DNA of 64,000 nucleotides from NCBI GenBank assembly GCA_958430865.1, contig CAUDNR010002802.1, forward strand, positions 17,648 through 81,647. Reading direction: 5' to 3'. The notes beneath the pieces are model-generated. The model was not told the DNA's origin. It worked only from the letters and a program-made list of their open reading frames with translations, and did no database searches. This document shows, piece after piece, positions 23,367-35,890 of the stretch. A program made the translations under genes and the position numbers. Position 1 is the first letter of the stretch. Each line of letters begins with the position of its first letter. Origin of the DNA: Entrophospora sp. SA101 (taxonomy: Eukaryota; Glomeromycota; Glomeromycetes; Entrophosporales; Entrophosporaceae).

Positions 23367-23440
23367 TAGGGTTTCTATTCGAATAAAATTTGTTCGTTAT
23401 GAATTTGAGTATTTGTATGCTTATTCGAATAGAAGCTCTG
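23367..23440. mobile_element. 74-bp hAT-like hairpin element
   Basis: It begins TAGGGTTTCTATTCGAATAA and ends with the inverse TTATTCGAATAGAAGCTCTG. The outer bases fit the hAT pattern YARNG. The flanks CATAATAA and CACAATTA agree at 6 of 8 positions, a possible decayed 8-bp target duplication. An outer, weaker inverted repeat (CCGAACGAATT at 23317 and its inverse near 23595) suggests it may be nested in another old element. Confidence 0.5.
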
Positions 23441-24729
23441 CACAATTATTGTTTTAAATTTAAATAATGATGAATGACGATAATTTCATTATACAGCGCA
23501 ATGTGTTCAAAGAAGAGTTGTAGATGGAAAAGTCAAATGCAATTATTGTCATATTAATATATTTGAATTAGATTCGAGCCAAAGTTCATTAATTCGTTCG
23601 GAATCTTATTCGGTTGAATTTTATTGATTGACCAAGTACTCAAACACCCGGGATAATCAACGGATGCAAACACCTAAAGCTATTACTATTACCATCAATT
23701 TTTGTTTATTACTATATCTACTGCGTTATTTACAAATATATTTGTTTCGAATAATCTGTTGTTTAAGGACATAACTTGGACACTTTCATGTAGATATACT
23801 TCTTTTCCAAATGGCCTCCTTGTAATAATTCAAATCATTACACGTTTCATAAAATTAAACCCTTTAAAATTTAGAATTCATTAAAAAAAGTTTTTTTTGC
23901 CTTCTAACTCTAATGATGAACTATCAAATGGAGGCATTACGTTGTATTAGTTTCATTGGTAATGTTGCATGAATGATGTGGATAAATTATTTGTTTTGTT
24001 TCCTTCCCAAAAAAAAATAAAATGACTCCCGTTTATGACACATTGGAATCTACATTCGTCTTTTTTAAACAAGTGAGAGGAAATTCCCAACACTAAAGAA
24101 CTTTTTATAATGTTAGTAACCCGAGAAATACTGCATAGTTCAAGAAAAGCCTATACTACTACTATCACGGAATCCAATAACTTATTTGCATTCCTAATAC
24201 TAATAAAAGCTATTTCGTAGCACGTGAGCACGCTATAGATCCATATGATGCTTTATAACTTATGATGAATTAATTGTGTGCGTCAATCAATGAACTATTT
24301 GATTAATTCATTAATTGAATATGGTCCTTAATGAATTTTAGAATAATAAAAAATAAAAATCAATGCTTATAAAACATCAACTTGACATTAGATGGAATTA
24401 AAAGGTCCAAAAATAGCAAATTTTCTAATTGGATATAAAAATAATTTATCTTACGATTTTAATCCTTGTGGGGTCAAACTTTTGAAGATAAATGTAATAG
24501 TAACATTGGACAAATTGTAGTTATCATAAAAGAAACTGGTGAATCAGTTGGTGGTTATAACCCAATAAAATTTTTTATGATATTCACTTAAATATGAGAA
24601 AAATTTAAACTTGGAAATTATAATAACAAAATTAATTCTTTTATTACATAGAAAATCTTTAATTTACATTGGGAATAGTTATATATATATATATATATAA
24701 TTTATAAAATAATTTTGATTATGTTAATG

Positions 24730-25706
24730 TTAATTTAATAATATTGCAGGTTCAGTCTTACTATCATATGTATTATTATTTCTAGTGAGATCAATAATAC
24801 TACTACCGATGATTTCATTTTCATTGATCCCTCTTGTTTTGGGGTTCATTTTTCTCCTATACATAAAAAGAGCACCAATAAAAAAGGCAATTATAAAGAC
24901 TGCACCGGCTGAAACTGATCCAACAATTATAGCTACATTACCCTTATTATCGTTAGGAGTTGCAAATGGTGAACTTGAACTAGCAGCAGTGTCATTGGTA
25001 GCTGAAGTTGGTTTATTATCAACAGTTGTGCTGGTTGGTGTTTGAAAAATGGATGAAGTTGATCGAGTAGTCACGGGAGCAGTCACAGGAGCAAAGGTCA
25101 GCGACCATGTATAATTATTTTTATCACTTATGTCTAATAACAAAATATTTTGAAAGGGTTTATGAGGTGCAGTTAAACCAAATTGAAACCAACCTATAAT
25201 TAATTAATTAAATATGATTAATATAATCATTTAATATATTTATATTGTATATTAAAAATAATTATTACTTACCAAATGCAATTATCATATAATTATTATA
25301 TAAGTTTGAAGTATGACCATAATGATATGCATTCATTGGATAAACAACATTTGTTGGAACTGTCCATTGAAAGGGTTTCTGTGACGTGTCCAATATTGCC
25401 AATTGATCTGTTCCTAATGTACCACCATACACAATTATTCTCCCATCAGGTGCTGATAAATAGACAAATAAACATGTAAATATTATTATTATTTTTTTTT
25501 TTTAAAAAAAAGTAAAAAAATAAAAATTAATTATCACCTAATATCGAAGAATGACCCATACGTCCAGTAGGTTTATCACCAACTGTTACCTAATATTATA
25601 AAAGTTTATCAATATTTTTTTTCATTGACAATATAATTAACGATAAAAATATGAACTTACAACATTAGACCATGTATTTCTATTAATACTGTACAAGTAT
25701 ACCTAA

Positions 25707-25739
<33 letters not shown>

Positions 25740-26457
25740 ACTATAAAATTATAATTTATTATCCCATAATAATAAATTTAATATTTACAATAGTCAAATC
25801 ATTTCCATCATAATAAAAAATAGTTTCATCATTCAACAAATGGCAATTCAAATAATCCAAGTTTACAATAATAGATGGACCATAATTGACAGGTGTTAAA
25901 ATTGTAAATATCAAATTTTTAGTGTCGAATTTATATATGTTTGGATCATTATAACCTTTTATATATGCATTTCCAATACTATCTTGTGCATATATTGTAT
26001 CATTAAGATTAGCTAATTGTAATTGTCCAACAAGGTTCTCTGGAGTCCATTTATCAAATAAATTTACATTTAATGAATAAACTATAGATCCATATTTTTT
26101 AGTAGAGTTTCTGTATCCAGCTATAACATAAAGTGTGTCATTGTTAGTTCCTCCTAATGCCAATGATGCACCATTAAATGGAGGTATTCCTTTTGGAGCT
26201 GTTATTTTTTTCAGTAATAATGGTTGATTGGTTGAAAATGTTGTGGATAGATCAATATAAATTACTTGATTCACATCTTTATCTGTTTTATAACTATTTC
26301 CTCCAAAAAAATAGAGTTTATCATTTAATATGATTGAACTTTGATATGATATATCTAAAATTTGACAAGTCACCAAATGTTTGAAGTCATCTAATAAAAA
26401 GAAAATGAAGATTATCATTAATAATAAATAATTGTGATGATTTATTGAATTGGCCAT
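24730..26457 (-). CDS. Kelch-repeat single-pass membrane protein
   Basis: Predicted cell-surface or secretory-pathway protein with a beta-propeller ectodomain; ligand unknown. The start at 26457 (MANSINHHN) puts a hydrophobic signal segment (LLLMIIFIFFLL) at the N-terminus; an upstream in-frame ATG at 26601 would bury it. Five or so exons follow. Kelch-like blades are marked by LNDKLYFFGGNS, NDTLYVIAGY, TGRMGHSS and GRIIVYGGT with aromatic residues 6 apart. After the propeller come a Thr/Ser/Pro-rich stalk, a membrane span (IIVGSVSAGAVFIIAFFIG) and a YRRK stop-transfer with a 45-residue cytoplasmic tail ending AILLN at stop 24730-24732. Introns are GT-AG. Such kelch/membrane proteins form large families in mycorrhizal fungi (from general knowledge). 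The overall fold is confident, the biological role unknown. Confidence 0.8.
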
Positions 26458-27992
26458 TTTTTTAAAAAAAATCATAATGGAAGGAATTTTTTCCACATTA
26501 TTAATATATATAGTAAAAAATAAATATATTTTCGTTATGGTTTTCAATATGAAATTACTAAATTTGTTGTCTTTATTTTTTGCCTCTGCTGTATATATCA
26601 AAAAAACAAACGCTGAACTCTATGAAAATCTAAATTTATACAAATTAAAAAAATAATTGATATTGTTTTAAACTATTTATAGAACATTATGTATCACTTG
26701 AAGATTTAATCGAAACCAGTTTCTCTACCGATCCATTTCGTGCGGTGGACATTAAGTGCCACTTTTAAGCGTGTGAGAAGGAAATTCCCAACAATGTATG
26801 TTTACATTTACATATTGTCTACTCTCCATGCCATTTTGATTTAATTTACAACAGTATTGATATTGTAGAACTTCAACCCGTAGGCTATTTATATTTGTTT
26901 GTTTGTTTGTTTATCATCGTTACACGTTGTAGAGAACATTCTTTCTTTCTCTATAATAATTACAAACTAATTAAATTCTCTATACTGTGTAACAAACTGT
27001 CTACAACGAACTGATGATCCATTTGTTTTTTTCTTAATTTTGAGTTTTAACATTAGTATTCCGTAATTTATGTTTAATATTTAGTAATTCGTTTTTTAAT
27101 GAAAAAATTGCGGTTATATATTATTATTTTTTTTTAAAAATAAAGTTTATCCACATGATTATTATTATCTACAAATTTTCTATAGAGAACTTTGTCCATA
27201 ACGAACTTTTTAGCCCAGTCCAAAAGTTCGTGTACTGTACTTGCATTCCTAAACAAAACTCTAAAATATTTAAACGCAAACTTTGGCTTGTAATGCGTAT
27301 GTTAATGAGTTATTCGACAATAAAAACAATGCTTGTTGATTTTTTTAACTTGACATTAGATGAAGTGATATTTGGATCAACGAATGGGATAAATTGAAAA
27401 AAATTGAGCGATTACAATGCTTTAATTAAAATACCCTAAATAATATTATTACGACAATAAGATTCAGTCAATTTAGTAATAAGCTTCATCACATTATGAC
27501 AGGGATTATGAAGCCACTACTGCTGATTCAAAAAAATAGTACAGGAACAGCAAAAAGAACCTTTTTAATGAAAATAATGATAAAAATATTAATTTAAATT
27601 ATAGGACTTCTCAAGAACAGTTTTTGTTGGAACGTCAAAGGAAATCTCCAGATGAAATTATTCTTAGATTGAAACGAAGGTTTCTAGCAACAAATGGTTC
27701 TAGTTGCCCACTGACCAAAATTGATTTTTTTTTTTGCATAATATCATCTATATAGAGACAACTCAATTCAATTATAAAATTACGATTTTGCAGGCCACTG
27801 GAAATAATTGAATAATTATACAATCAAATCAATAATAAATTCAATAACATAATTAAAACATTCAAAACATCATCAATAATTTTATGACAAATCAAAAACT
27901 TTTAAAATTTTCAAATGCGAACAATTCAAGTTTCCACGTTTTAATAATATTTGTGCTTCTGATAAAAAAATGTTTTTTGAAATATATCCATA

Positions 27993-28105
27993 CAGTCAAC
28001 TCGTCTTAACGAATCCATGTGACACATGAGAAAGTTGTAGTTAAAATTCGTTATATCATGTTAAAAATTCTTTAGAACAAGATTCATTGAAACGAGATTT
28101 GACTG
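27993..28105. mobile_element. Pogo/Tigger-like MITE, 113 bp
   Basis: Flanked by TA on each side (27991-27992, 28106-28107). It starts CAGTCAACTCGTCTTAACGA and its inverse end reads CAGTCAAATCTCGTTTCAAT, imperfect terminal inverted repeats of about 25 bp. A CAGT start with TA target duplication is typical of pogo/Tigger (Tc1-mariner) elements. It is non-coding. Confidence 0.7.
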
Positions 28106-29267
28106 TATAAAATTTCATGATGTTTGCTCAGATATTTGTGGAAAATTAAAATGAAATGCAAAACAGAGCTAGAGTTCCTATTCATAATACAAATTCTAAT
28201 TCAAATTATTCATTTTATTCAAATTATTTGTTTTACTCAAATAAAAACTTTAGGTTGAACAGAATCGAGTTGAACCTTAATTTTCAAGTTCAAGCTAAGC
28301 TCAAGAAAATAATATGCATAAACAAAATTAAATAATAGAATTAATCATTTCGTTACCTGAAAAAATTTATGTGGCATCAAACTCGAGCCAGCTCGTCTGG
28401 TTCGGAGTTTTAGAGCCCTCGCACTAAATAATGAATGATTTTTAAAAGTCTGTACAGTACATATAGTACTCATCATCAAATTTTGAGTATGCACAAATTC
28501 TCTACAAAAATTAGAAAACACGATTGTACGGAACAAAAAACAATAGTATGCTATGGTGCGCAAACGGTAGGAAGAGATTCAGTATAATATAATTCTTGCA
28601 AAACATATGGTGCGGTTTCAGCTTTTCGAAGCAATACATGGCATGAAGATCCAGTAACATTATTTGGAGCTGAACTATCTAGGTCCAATGCCTTTCATTT
28701 AACTCTTCAGACAAGAGATCATTTTTCATATTATTTTATTTTGTGCTATAACCTTGATAGAATCCTTTCATACCAGACGCCATCCAGGTACTTGGATAGA
28801 GTTGAGTGTGCGTACCTTCTCTTTGCTAAAATTTAGTTCTCTGAGCTGTCTTCATGCTTGATCCCTCGTTCTGCATACGTCTTATCATCCGAAAGATTCT
28901 TACCAATTCTCTGAATACTCGCTAGATTAGCTTGAGGCGTTAGATTGTGTATTTTGATGGATTTTGTGGCGATTGCTGACATTGATTTTTCAAATCAAAA
29001 ATCATCATTTTGTGCCAGATATCAGCTATGCAAAAGGAGACTATAATAAACATCAGCTCCGTTTGGCAATATAGGAATTGGTGATATTATAACTAACGGG
29101 TAGGGTAATATATTTAACTCGTCTGTACATGTATAATCTGAAATTTCCGAGTATTCTGATAATTTTCAATATACTTAAGTCATCATGTAATAATCTGTGG
29201 AATATTTCTCCATTCAAATTGAGCTGGTTAGATTTTTTTCTAGCATGTTGTGATTATAGATTAAGCA

Positions 29268-29486
29268 TGTTAGCCAAAATTGCCCTCTCTTAACAAATGA
29301 ATCCGAAATGCCGAAATAGATTTTCATCAACTTTATTACTTGTCAAAATTATATCCGAAATTATTTGAACACTTTAACTCAATAACCGAAATTCTGGGTA
29401 GTTTTTTTGTCTGTTGATATAAATGATATTGTAAATCCAAAATTGCTTGCCGAAATTAATTTTTTCAAAAACTATTTCGGCTAACA
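29268..29486 (-). repeat. Small dispersed inverted-repeat element (MITE-like), copy B
   Basis: 219 bp between TGTTAGCC and GGCTAACA. Read on the minus strand it aligns over most of its length with 6110-6317, including the CATTTCGGATT and AGAGAGGGCAATTTTGGCT-like segments. The shared AGATTAAGC flanking one end in both copies hints that the true element is a little longer. It encodes nothing. Confidence 0.6.
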
Positions 29487-31019
29487 GATCACGGGAACTT
29501 GGGGATAAATCGGAAATGACTTACAAATTATATTTGAAAGAATTTAACTATTCGTTTATTTCAAAGAAAACACGAAATTATTCTTCAAAATAAACATCTT
29601 AATTATTTTTAGCAAGTATTAAATCAGAATTACTGGAAATAAAGGGAACTGTACGGTTGAACCTTTAGAACATATAAATAATGTTTTAAAGAAATTCTTT
29701 TGACGATAGAGCTAACCTTCATACTGCAAGGTAGGTGGCTTTTCTGGTTAATACCAATTGTTCACGTTAATAGCCGAATTCGAGAGCTACACTCGTCGAA
29801 AGCTTTTATATTCAATGCTCGTTAATTAGGTTATTTTAAACAATTCTCCTGCTTTACAGAACTCCTTTAAACCGCTTAATGCTTTAACACAATACAACAT
29901 GTGATAACGAATGGCTTAGTTAATAAATGTCAGTACTTTATATTTCATTAACTGGTAACCACTTTAACACTTTACATTGACTCAAGCTCTTTTACAAAAA
30001 CACAAACAAAACCTTTACACTTAACAAAAACTTGAACCAAAAATTCAACCTCGTTTTCTACCAAAGCAAATAACCAAATCTGAATTAAACAAAACTTTAG
30101 AGTTCTGATGACGAATGGATAATTAAAGCCTATTGTTTAATTTCCAACCACAAAAGCGTTTTATTAAGCAAAACAAAACAAATGTTTTTTACAGAACAAG
30201 AAATAATTTAATTATTGATTTTCTACCTCTATTCTCATAAACAAGGCTCTGAAATGCCAATTAATTACTGGTTAATTAATTACTGATTAATTAATCAACT
30301 TCTAATTAACTTCATTTTCCGTCCTTGTCATGAATTTCTTAATAATAATGACCTTTATCCTCACAACTTCAATTTTTTGTCCTTATCTTGTCTTTCGTTT
30401 TTTGGGGAGGAGCGATGTAATAATTTAATAACGAAAATAATTTTGATGTAACAAAGAGAATCTTTATTTTTCATTATTTCTTTTCTTTTCTTTTCTTTTT
30501 TTTTGAGTGAGGTATTGTTTGGTTGGAGAAAGTTTAGAACGTAAAGTATATATATATTTGTTGGAAAAAATTATCATCATCATCATTTGCGACTCGGTAG
30601 TTTTTTGTATTGGGACAGGCGGAAAGTTATTTTGTAAATTATTATATTACTTTATTTTTATAAAATTATATGAGCAGACAAAAAAAAATTTATATACAAC
30701 CAGCTTAGATTGATTTGTAAACAAACCAATGCGAGTTTGCAATCGACTAATAAATATATAAAGACTAAATAGGATCGGTCACAAGTAAATAAAAAGGAAC
30801 TTTATAAAAGTCTTTGAACTTCATCAAATATACTTACAGATTCGCTGGAGCTTTCTAGGTATAAGGAAGAAGCAGTAAATGAGAATTAAAGTAAGTTCCT
30901 AAACCAAGCACCTAATTATTTACAATATTAGCTCAAAAGTATGGAAAGGCTTTAATTGGATACAAAAGTCGTCTCAATTAGTAAAATCTGCCGATCCTTA
31001 TTATTTATTATAAGGCAAA

Positions 31020-33910
31020 ATGAGTTCAGAAAATGAACAACAGCAAGAACAGATTTCGCAAGATTCTAAACAATTTGAAGAAAATCTTGCAAAACAAAAT
31101 AGCAACAATGATGATAACGACAAGTTGGAGAATTCTAACATCACCACAACTAGTACTAGTACCACACCCATAATATGTATTTATACATTATCCTATTATA
31201 ATTTAAACGTGATAAGTTTATAGATATGCTAAATTAATATTTTATAACAATTTAATTATTTGAAAGCATCTAAATTACCATCACCACCAGAAAAACCACA
31301 ACAGAAACCACTAATATTACAGCAACAGCAACCACCGCCACCATTACAATATACAAAACCAGATTGGAGCGGATTGCCAAAAGATGATTATTCATTTGAA
31401 GTAATTAAGAATGGAATAAGTTTAGAAATTATCGATTTTCCAAAATCAAAAGAATTTCTTGCAATTGGTAAATAGTTTTTTCTTTAAACTATTTGATTTA
31501 TCGATTTATCAAATTAATTAATGACTGATTCTTTGATTGACGCATTAAAGGGCGATTACCGACTTGTGATATTCCAATGGAACATCTTGTAAATTTCATA
31601 TTATTTCTTATAAAATTAATTAATTCTTTTATAATAGCAATAATATATTTTTATTTAGTCAATATCCAGATACCATGCCGTGCTTCAATTCAATAACAAA
31701 GGTAAATACTAACAATGACGATGATTTTCTCCATTACTCAAACTTCTCACAAAATTCAAATCAATCAATACAGGAGAACTTTTAATATATGATTTGGAAA
31801 GCGCACATGGTACAATTTTGAATAAACGATTGTTACCGTCAAAATCATACACGAAACTTTGTGTTGGTGATCAATTAAAATTTGGTCAAAGTACTCGAAC
31901 ATGTATTTTATTAGGTCCTGAAAATCAACAACAACAACAAAAACCTGGGTTAAAAGTTATACCAAAATCAACATTATTACCTAAAACTATAGATACTGGA
32001 GTTACTTGGTAAATAAAATATTTTTATGTTTATTAGTAAAGATATGTGAAATAGTTACTTATGAATATATCAATTAATTATAGGGGTTTTGGAGAAGATG
32101 CAGAAGATGAAGGTGAAGTTATAATGGCAAACGCTAAAAATTCATGGATAAAGAATGAAAATGCGTATTATTACAAAGATCCAAAAAAAGCTATAAGAAA
32201 CTGGTTAGAGGTAACATTATTTATGTGAAAAAGGGATTTATTATAAAGATGTATCACGTAGATAATATATATATATATATATATATGTAATCAATTTTTT
32301 TTAGAATCGAGGTTATGATTTAGAATTTGAAAGTGAACAAGAAGGAACTAAAAATAATGCGAAAACTTACTCAGTTCGGTATGTATCCTAGCTATTTATT
32401 TATTTAATTATTTATGAATTTTTGTTATTATAGTTGAAAATAAATCATATAAAATATATTTGTTTAGCGTACGACTACCTGATGTTGAAGATGAATTTGG
32501 ACCAGTTTATGGAATAGGTTCTAATATTAAAAAAAGGTTTATATTATATACTTTAATAGTCAATAATCAATAATGATAATGATGATCATAGAGGATAAAC
32601 TATTAAATCTACAATAATATATTTATTTTAGAGAAGCAGAAAGGCTAGCAGCAATTGATGCATGTGAAAAATTAGATATGTTGGGAATTTTACGTGGTAG
32701 CCAAGATGAAGCAGGTACATAAATAAATATGCATGCTCGTGCTAATTATGCCTCTCCTAGACCCCAATTCACATTCCTATATCTCTGTAGCCATATTTAC
32801 TAATTTATTTTTCTCATAATTCATACATACTCGAAATTATAATTAATTAATTAGCGTTGAGAAAACAAAGACTTAAACGATTATTAGATGATGGTAATGA
32901 TGATGATATTGATAGTTTTTATGATAGAACTGATCAAGGTAATTAGAAAATTTATTCAATTATTTTTATCACAAAAACAACCTTATTGATTCTTCACAAC
33001 CTTAAATTTTTTTAGCTGAAAGAAGCAAAGCAAAAAAATTAAAACAACCACAACCACCTAAAAAAGTCGAGACATTTGAGTCATTGACAGAACAATATGA
33101 AGAGATTACATTGAAAATTAAAGAATTACAAGATAAAATTTCTTTAGCTTCTAAAAAAGTAAAAACAGATGGAAATGATAATGGTGTTGATGATGATTTA
33201 GATTCATATATGAATTCAATTAATGATGATCTTGAAATTGAATCAAAAACTGAATTGGAAAATTCATTAAATGGTTTATTAAAGGTATTTTAATTAATGG
33301 GCCAGCCAATTGGTATATTTATTAATTAATTGCGTAAAAGTACTTTATGTATGTTTATGTTAACGTTACATTTACATTATACTGTAGCAAGAACAAAAGC
33401 TTGCTAAATTAATTGAAATTACACGACCGTTTGATATAAAAACAACAAATAATTTAAATGATACTAAAAATATTATTGAAAAAGAAAAAGAAGAAAAGAT
33501 AAATGAAAATCCTTTAGAAAATCAAGATAAATCATCAGTGATACAAGTTTCAAATAATGAGGATGATGTGCCAATAGAAAATAATGCAACAGAATTAGCA
33601 ACAGCAGAAGAAACTTCAACGAACAATAAAAAAACTAAAAAAATTAAATTTAAAGCGAATGTTCCAATGACATTAGAACAGCATCAAGAACAATTAAAAA
33701 TTTATGAAGATAATAATGAACTTGAATTGGAAGATGCGACTACTTGGGAACCACCTAATGATCAATTAGGCATCTATTATTTATATTTATGTGTGTTATA
33801 TCTATTCGCTCGCCCACGCCCGTCAATATATTGATTGGTTTATATTTAATATTTTTACATTTGTTTTAGGTGATGGAAAAACTTTTTTGAATGAAAAATT
33901 TGGATATTGA
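31020..33910 (+). CDS. SLC4A1AP: Kanadaptin-like FHA-domain protein (SLC4A1AP family), about 13 exons
   Basis: Conserved nuclear protein family; human kanadaptin has an FHA domain and is linked to RNA processing, although first described as binding an anion exchanger. ATG at 31020, stop at 33908-33910. The N-terminus is Gln/Asn/Ser-rich, then PPPPLQYTKPDWSGLP. The FHA domain spans several exons: IGRLPTCDIPMEHLSISRYH, GELLIYDLESAHGTILNKR, LCVGDQLKFGQSTR; the SRYH and SAHGT motifs are the phospho-threonine-binding signature. Next come the kanadaptin-specific WIKNENAYYYKDPKKAIRNW and VEDEFGPVYGIG, a charged coiled-coil region, and the C-terminus WEPPNDQLGDGKTFLNEKFG(Y). The last intron seems to begin with GC (after 33767). 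Introns are short and AT-rich. The gene faces the second Rab5 copy tail to tail (393 bp apart). Whether it too is duplicated left of the window cannot be seen. Confidence 0.92.
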
Positions 33911-34302
33911 TTAAACAATATAGTATGAGACGGAAGAATATTTTTTTGGTTATTATAATATTAACACTTGGTAAATATTGATCTGCTCAAAAGTAAAAAA
34001 ACATTAAATAAAACGACGTTATATAATTTCCCGACAAACAAATCAACCAACCAATCCTAATAACATTAATAATAAAAATATATGACAACTTTTATTTATT
34101 TGTATGTGACGAATCAATTAAAGTAAATAGTAATAATAATAATGTTGTTGTTCATATATATTTTTAAAAAAAAAAAAGTAATAATAAATTTCTTCTACTT
34201 TATAAAATAATAGTATCAGTAACAACTTGTATGTTTATATTTCATTTATTTAGGTTTATTTATTTACGTTTATTTATTTATATTTATTTATATAGTTCAT
34301 GA

Positions 34303-35890
34303 TTAACAATTACAAGCAGTATTTGGTGGTGGCGGACGTGATAAATCAACTCCGCCTCTAGGATGTAATCCGGATCTTCCACGTGAATTAGCAGCTAATT
34401 GATCAAGAGGTAATCTCTTTGCTGTAAAGTCGATTTGGGAGATAAATAAAAATCATTTTTGGTTTGTAATTATAATTATTATAACATTAATTGTAATTAT
34501 GATAATAATTTTAATGATTACTTACCTATTGATGTGAATAATTCACGAACATTGTGAGATGTTTTAGCTGAAGTTTCAAAAAACAAAAGTCCTGCACTAT
34601 CTGCATAAGCTTTAGCTTCCTGTGATATGTAAACAGTTATTATATATTTGTTGTAGTTTATGTAATATAATTGCCATTATAATAATATCATTAAAAAAAT
34701 TAAATAATATACTTCAGTTTCAATTGCTCTACGTGAGCTCAAATCACATTTATTTCCTGCAAGTGCAATAATAATATTTGGATCGGCTTGTCTCTGTAAT
34801 TCTTTTACCCATGCTTTAGCTTTCTCGAGAGAAGACTGCCCAATTAATTGGTTTAATTAATTAGTAATGGATACATAAATAAACAATATACATATAAAAT
34901 AATACTTTTAAAATACATACTGCTTGAGATATATCATATACTACTACAGCACAATTTGCATTTCTATAATACATTGGAGCCAAACTCTGATTGATTGTGG
35001 ATTGGATCGGATTGGATAGAGATAGAGAGAATCATAATAATAATATAATAAAGAACTCTTTCAGTCAGACAATGTACTACTCATTTTTTGTTTTCACGCA
35101 CACACCGAAATTAATTAATTAATACTATTATTATTTAATAATTATTTTAATATGATTTAATTTCTTATTTTATTTTCACCTTGTAACGTTCTTGGCCTGC
35201 TGTGTCCCTTATGTTTATGTGATTTTTTTAAAAAAGAAAAGAATGAAAAAGAAAGGGCAAGATTTAAATGAATTTTAAATAAATAATTAACATTAATCAA
35301 TAAAGCAATAAAAAATGTTAAAGAATCCACCATTGATCATTGAATTCTTACCAAATTTCGAATTTAACTGTCGTCTTATCATCAATATTAATTGTTTGCG
35401 TAAGGAATGCCGCTAATTAAAAAAAAAATTATTATTAACTGTATGAAAATTTTCATTAAAAAAATAAACAATATATTTTACCTCCAATTGTACTTTCTTT
35501 ATAATCTTCAAATTGGTCTTTAACAAATCGCATCACCAAACTACAAATATTTTGATTAGATATTACTATCGTCAATTTCTTAATTAATACACACCAAAAT
35601 CACACAAACCTTGATTTACCAACCGCTGATTCTCCTATATATTAAAAAAGTACAAATTATTATATTTAATAGCATGTTATAATTATTGCAATTATTGTAA
35701 TTGTGGAATGGTAATTCATTCAATTGCGTTGTAATTGCAACAATTACAGCAACGACATTAATTGGGAGAATTATTAAAATAAGATCGTGCCAGAAATAAA
35801 CTGAACCACTATACCCAATAAAACAAGCTTGAATTGAAAAAGCTTATTAGGTGCTTGAGGATTTTGTCTGTTGGGTGTTGGAGATGCCAT
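34303..35890 (-). CDS. RAB5: Rab5-family small GTPase, copy 2
   Basis: Identical to 167-1754 in exons and introns: P-loop [39 protein letters not shown] and CNC tail. ATG at 35890, stop at 34303-34305. Its 3' end faces the kanadaptin gene. If the duplication is real, the organism has two indistinguishable Rab5 genes here; nothing in the sequence suggests that either copy is decaying. Confidence 0.93.

Larger units (their letters stand above)
18252..24729. other. Long spacer with small elements and a scaffold gap
   Basis: 6.5 kb without a complete gene. It contains a GTTAAC-rich palindrome (18402-18465), a MULE-like MITE (20676-20849), a 10-N gap (22664-22673), a membrane-protein 3' fragment (22674-22798) and a 74-bp hairpin (23367-23440). 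At 19888 an ATG opens MAQQNFGG and is followed by a possible GTAATA donor; splicing to an acceptor near 19977 would give about 32 residues. That model is too weak to call a gene. Near 18880-18960 a short protein-like run (ENRKTKWTVEIETYPITL) is an unidentified fragment. Confidence 0.5.
26458..31019. other. Spacer between the divergent kelch and kanadaptin genes
   Basis: 4.6 kb without a supported gene. Both promoters must lie here. It contains a Tigger-like MITE (27993-28105) and a dispersed inverted-repeat element (29268-29486). A short inverted pair, CGTTGTAGA near 26927 and its inverse TCTACAACG near 27001, suggests another small decayed element. Near 26770 the sequence GTGAGAAGGAAATTCCCAAC recurs (as GTGAGAGGAAATTCCCAAC) near 24073, an unexplained short repeat. 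Confidence 0.5.
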
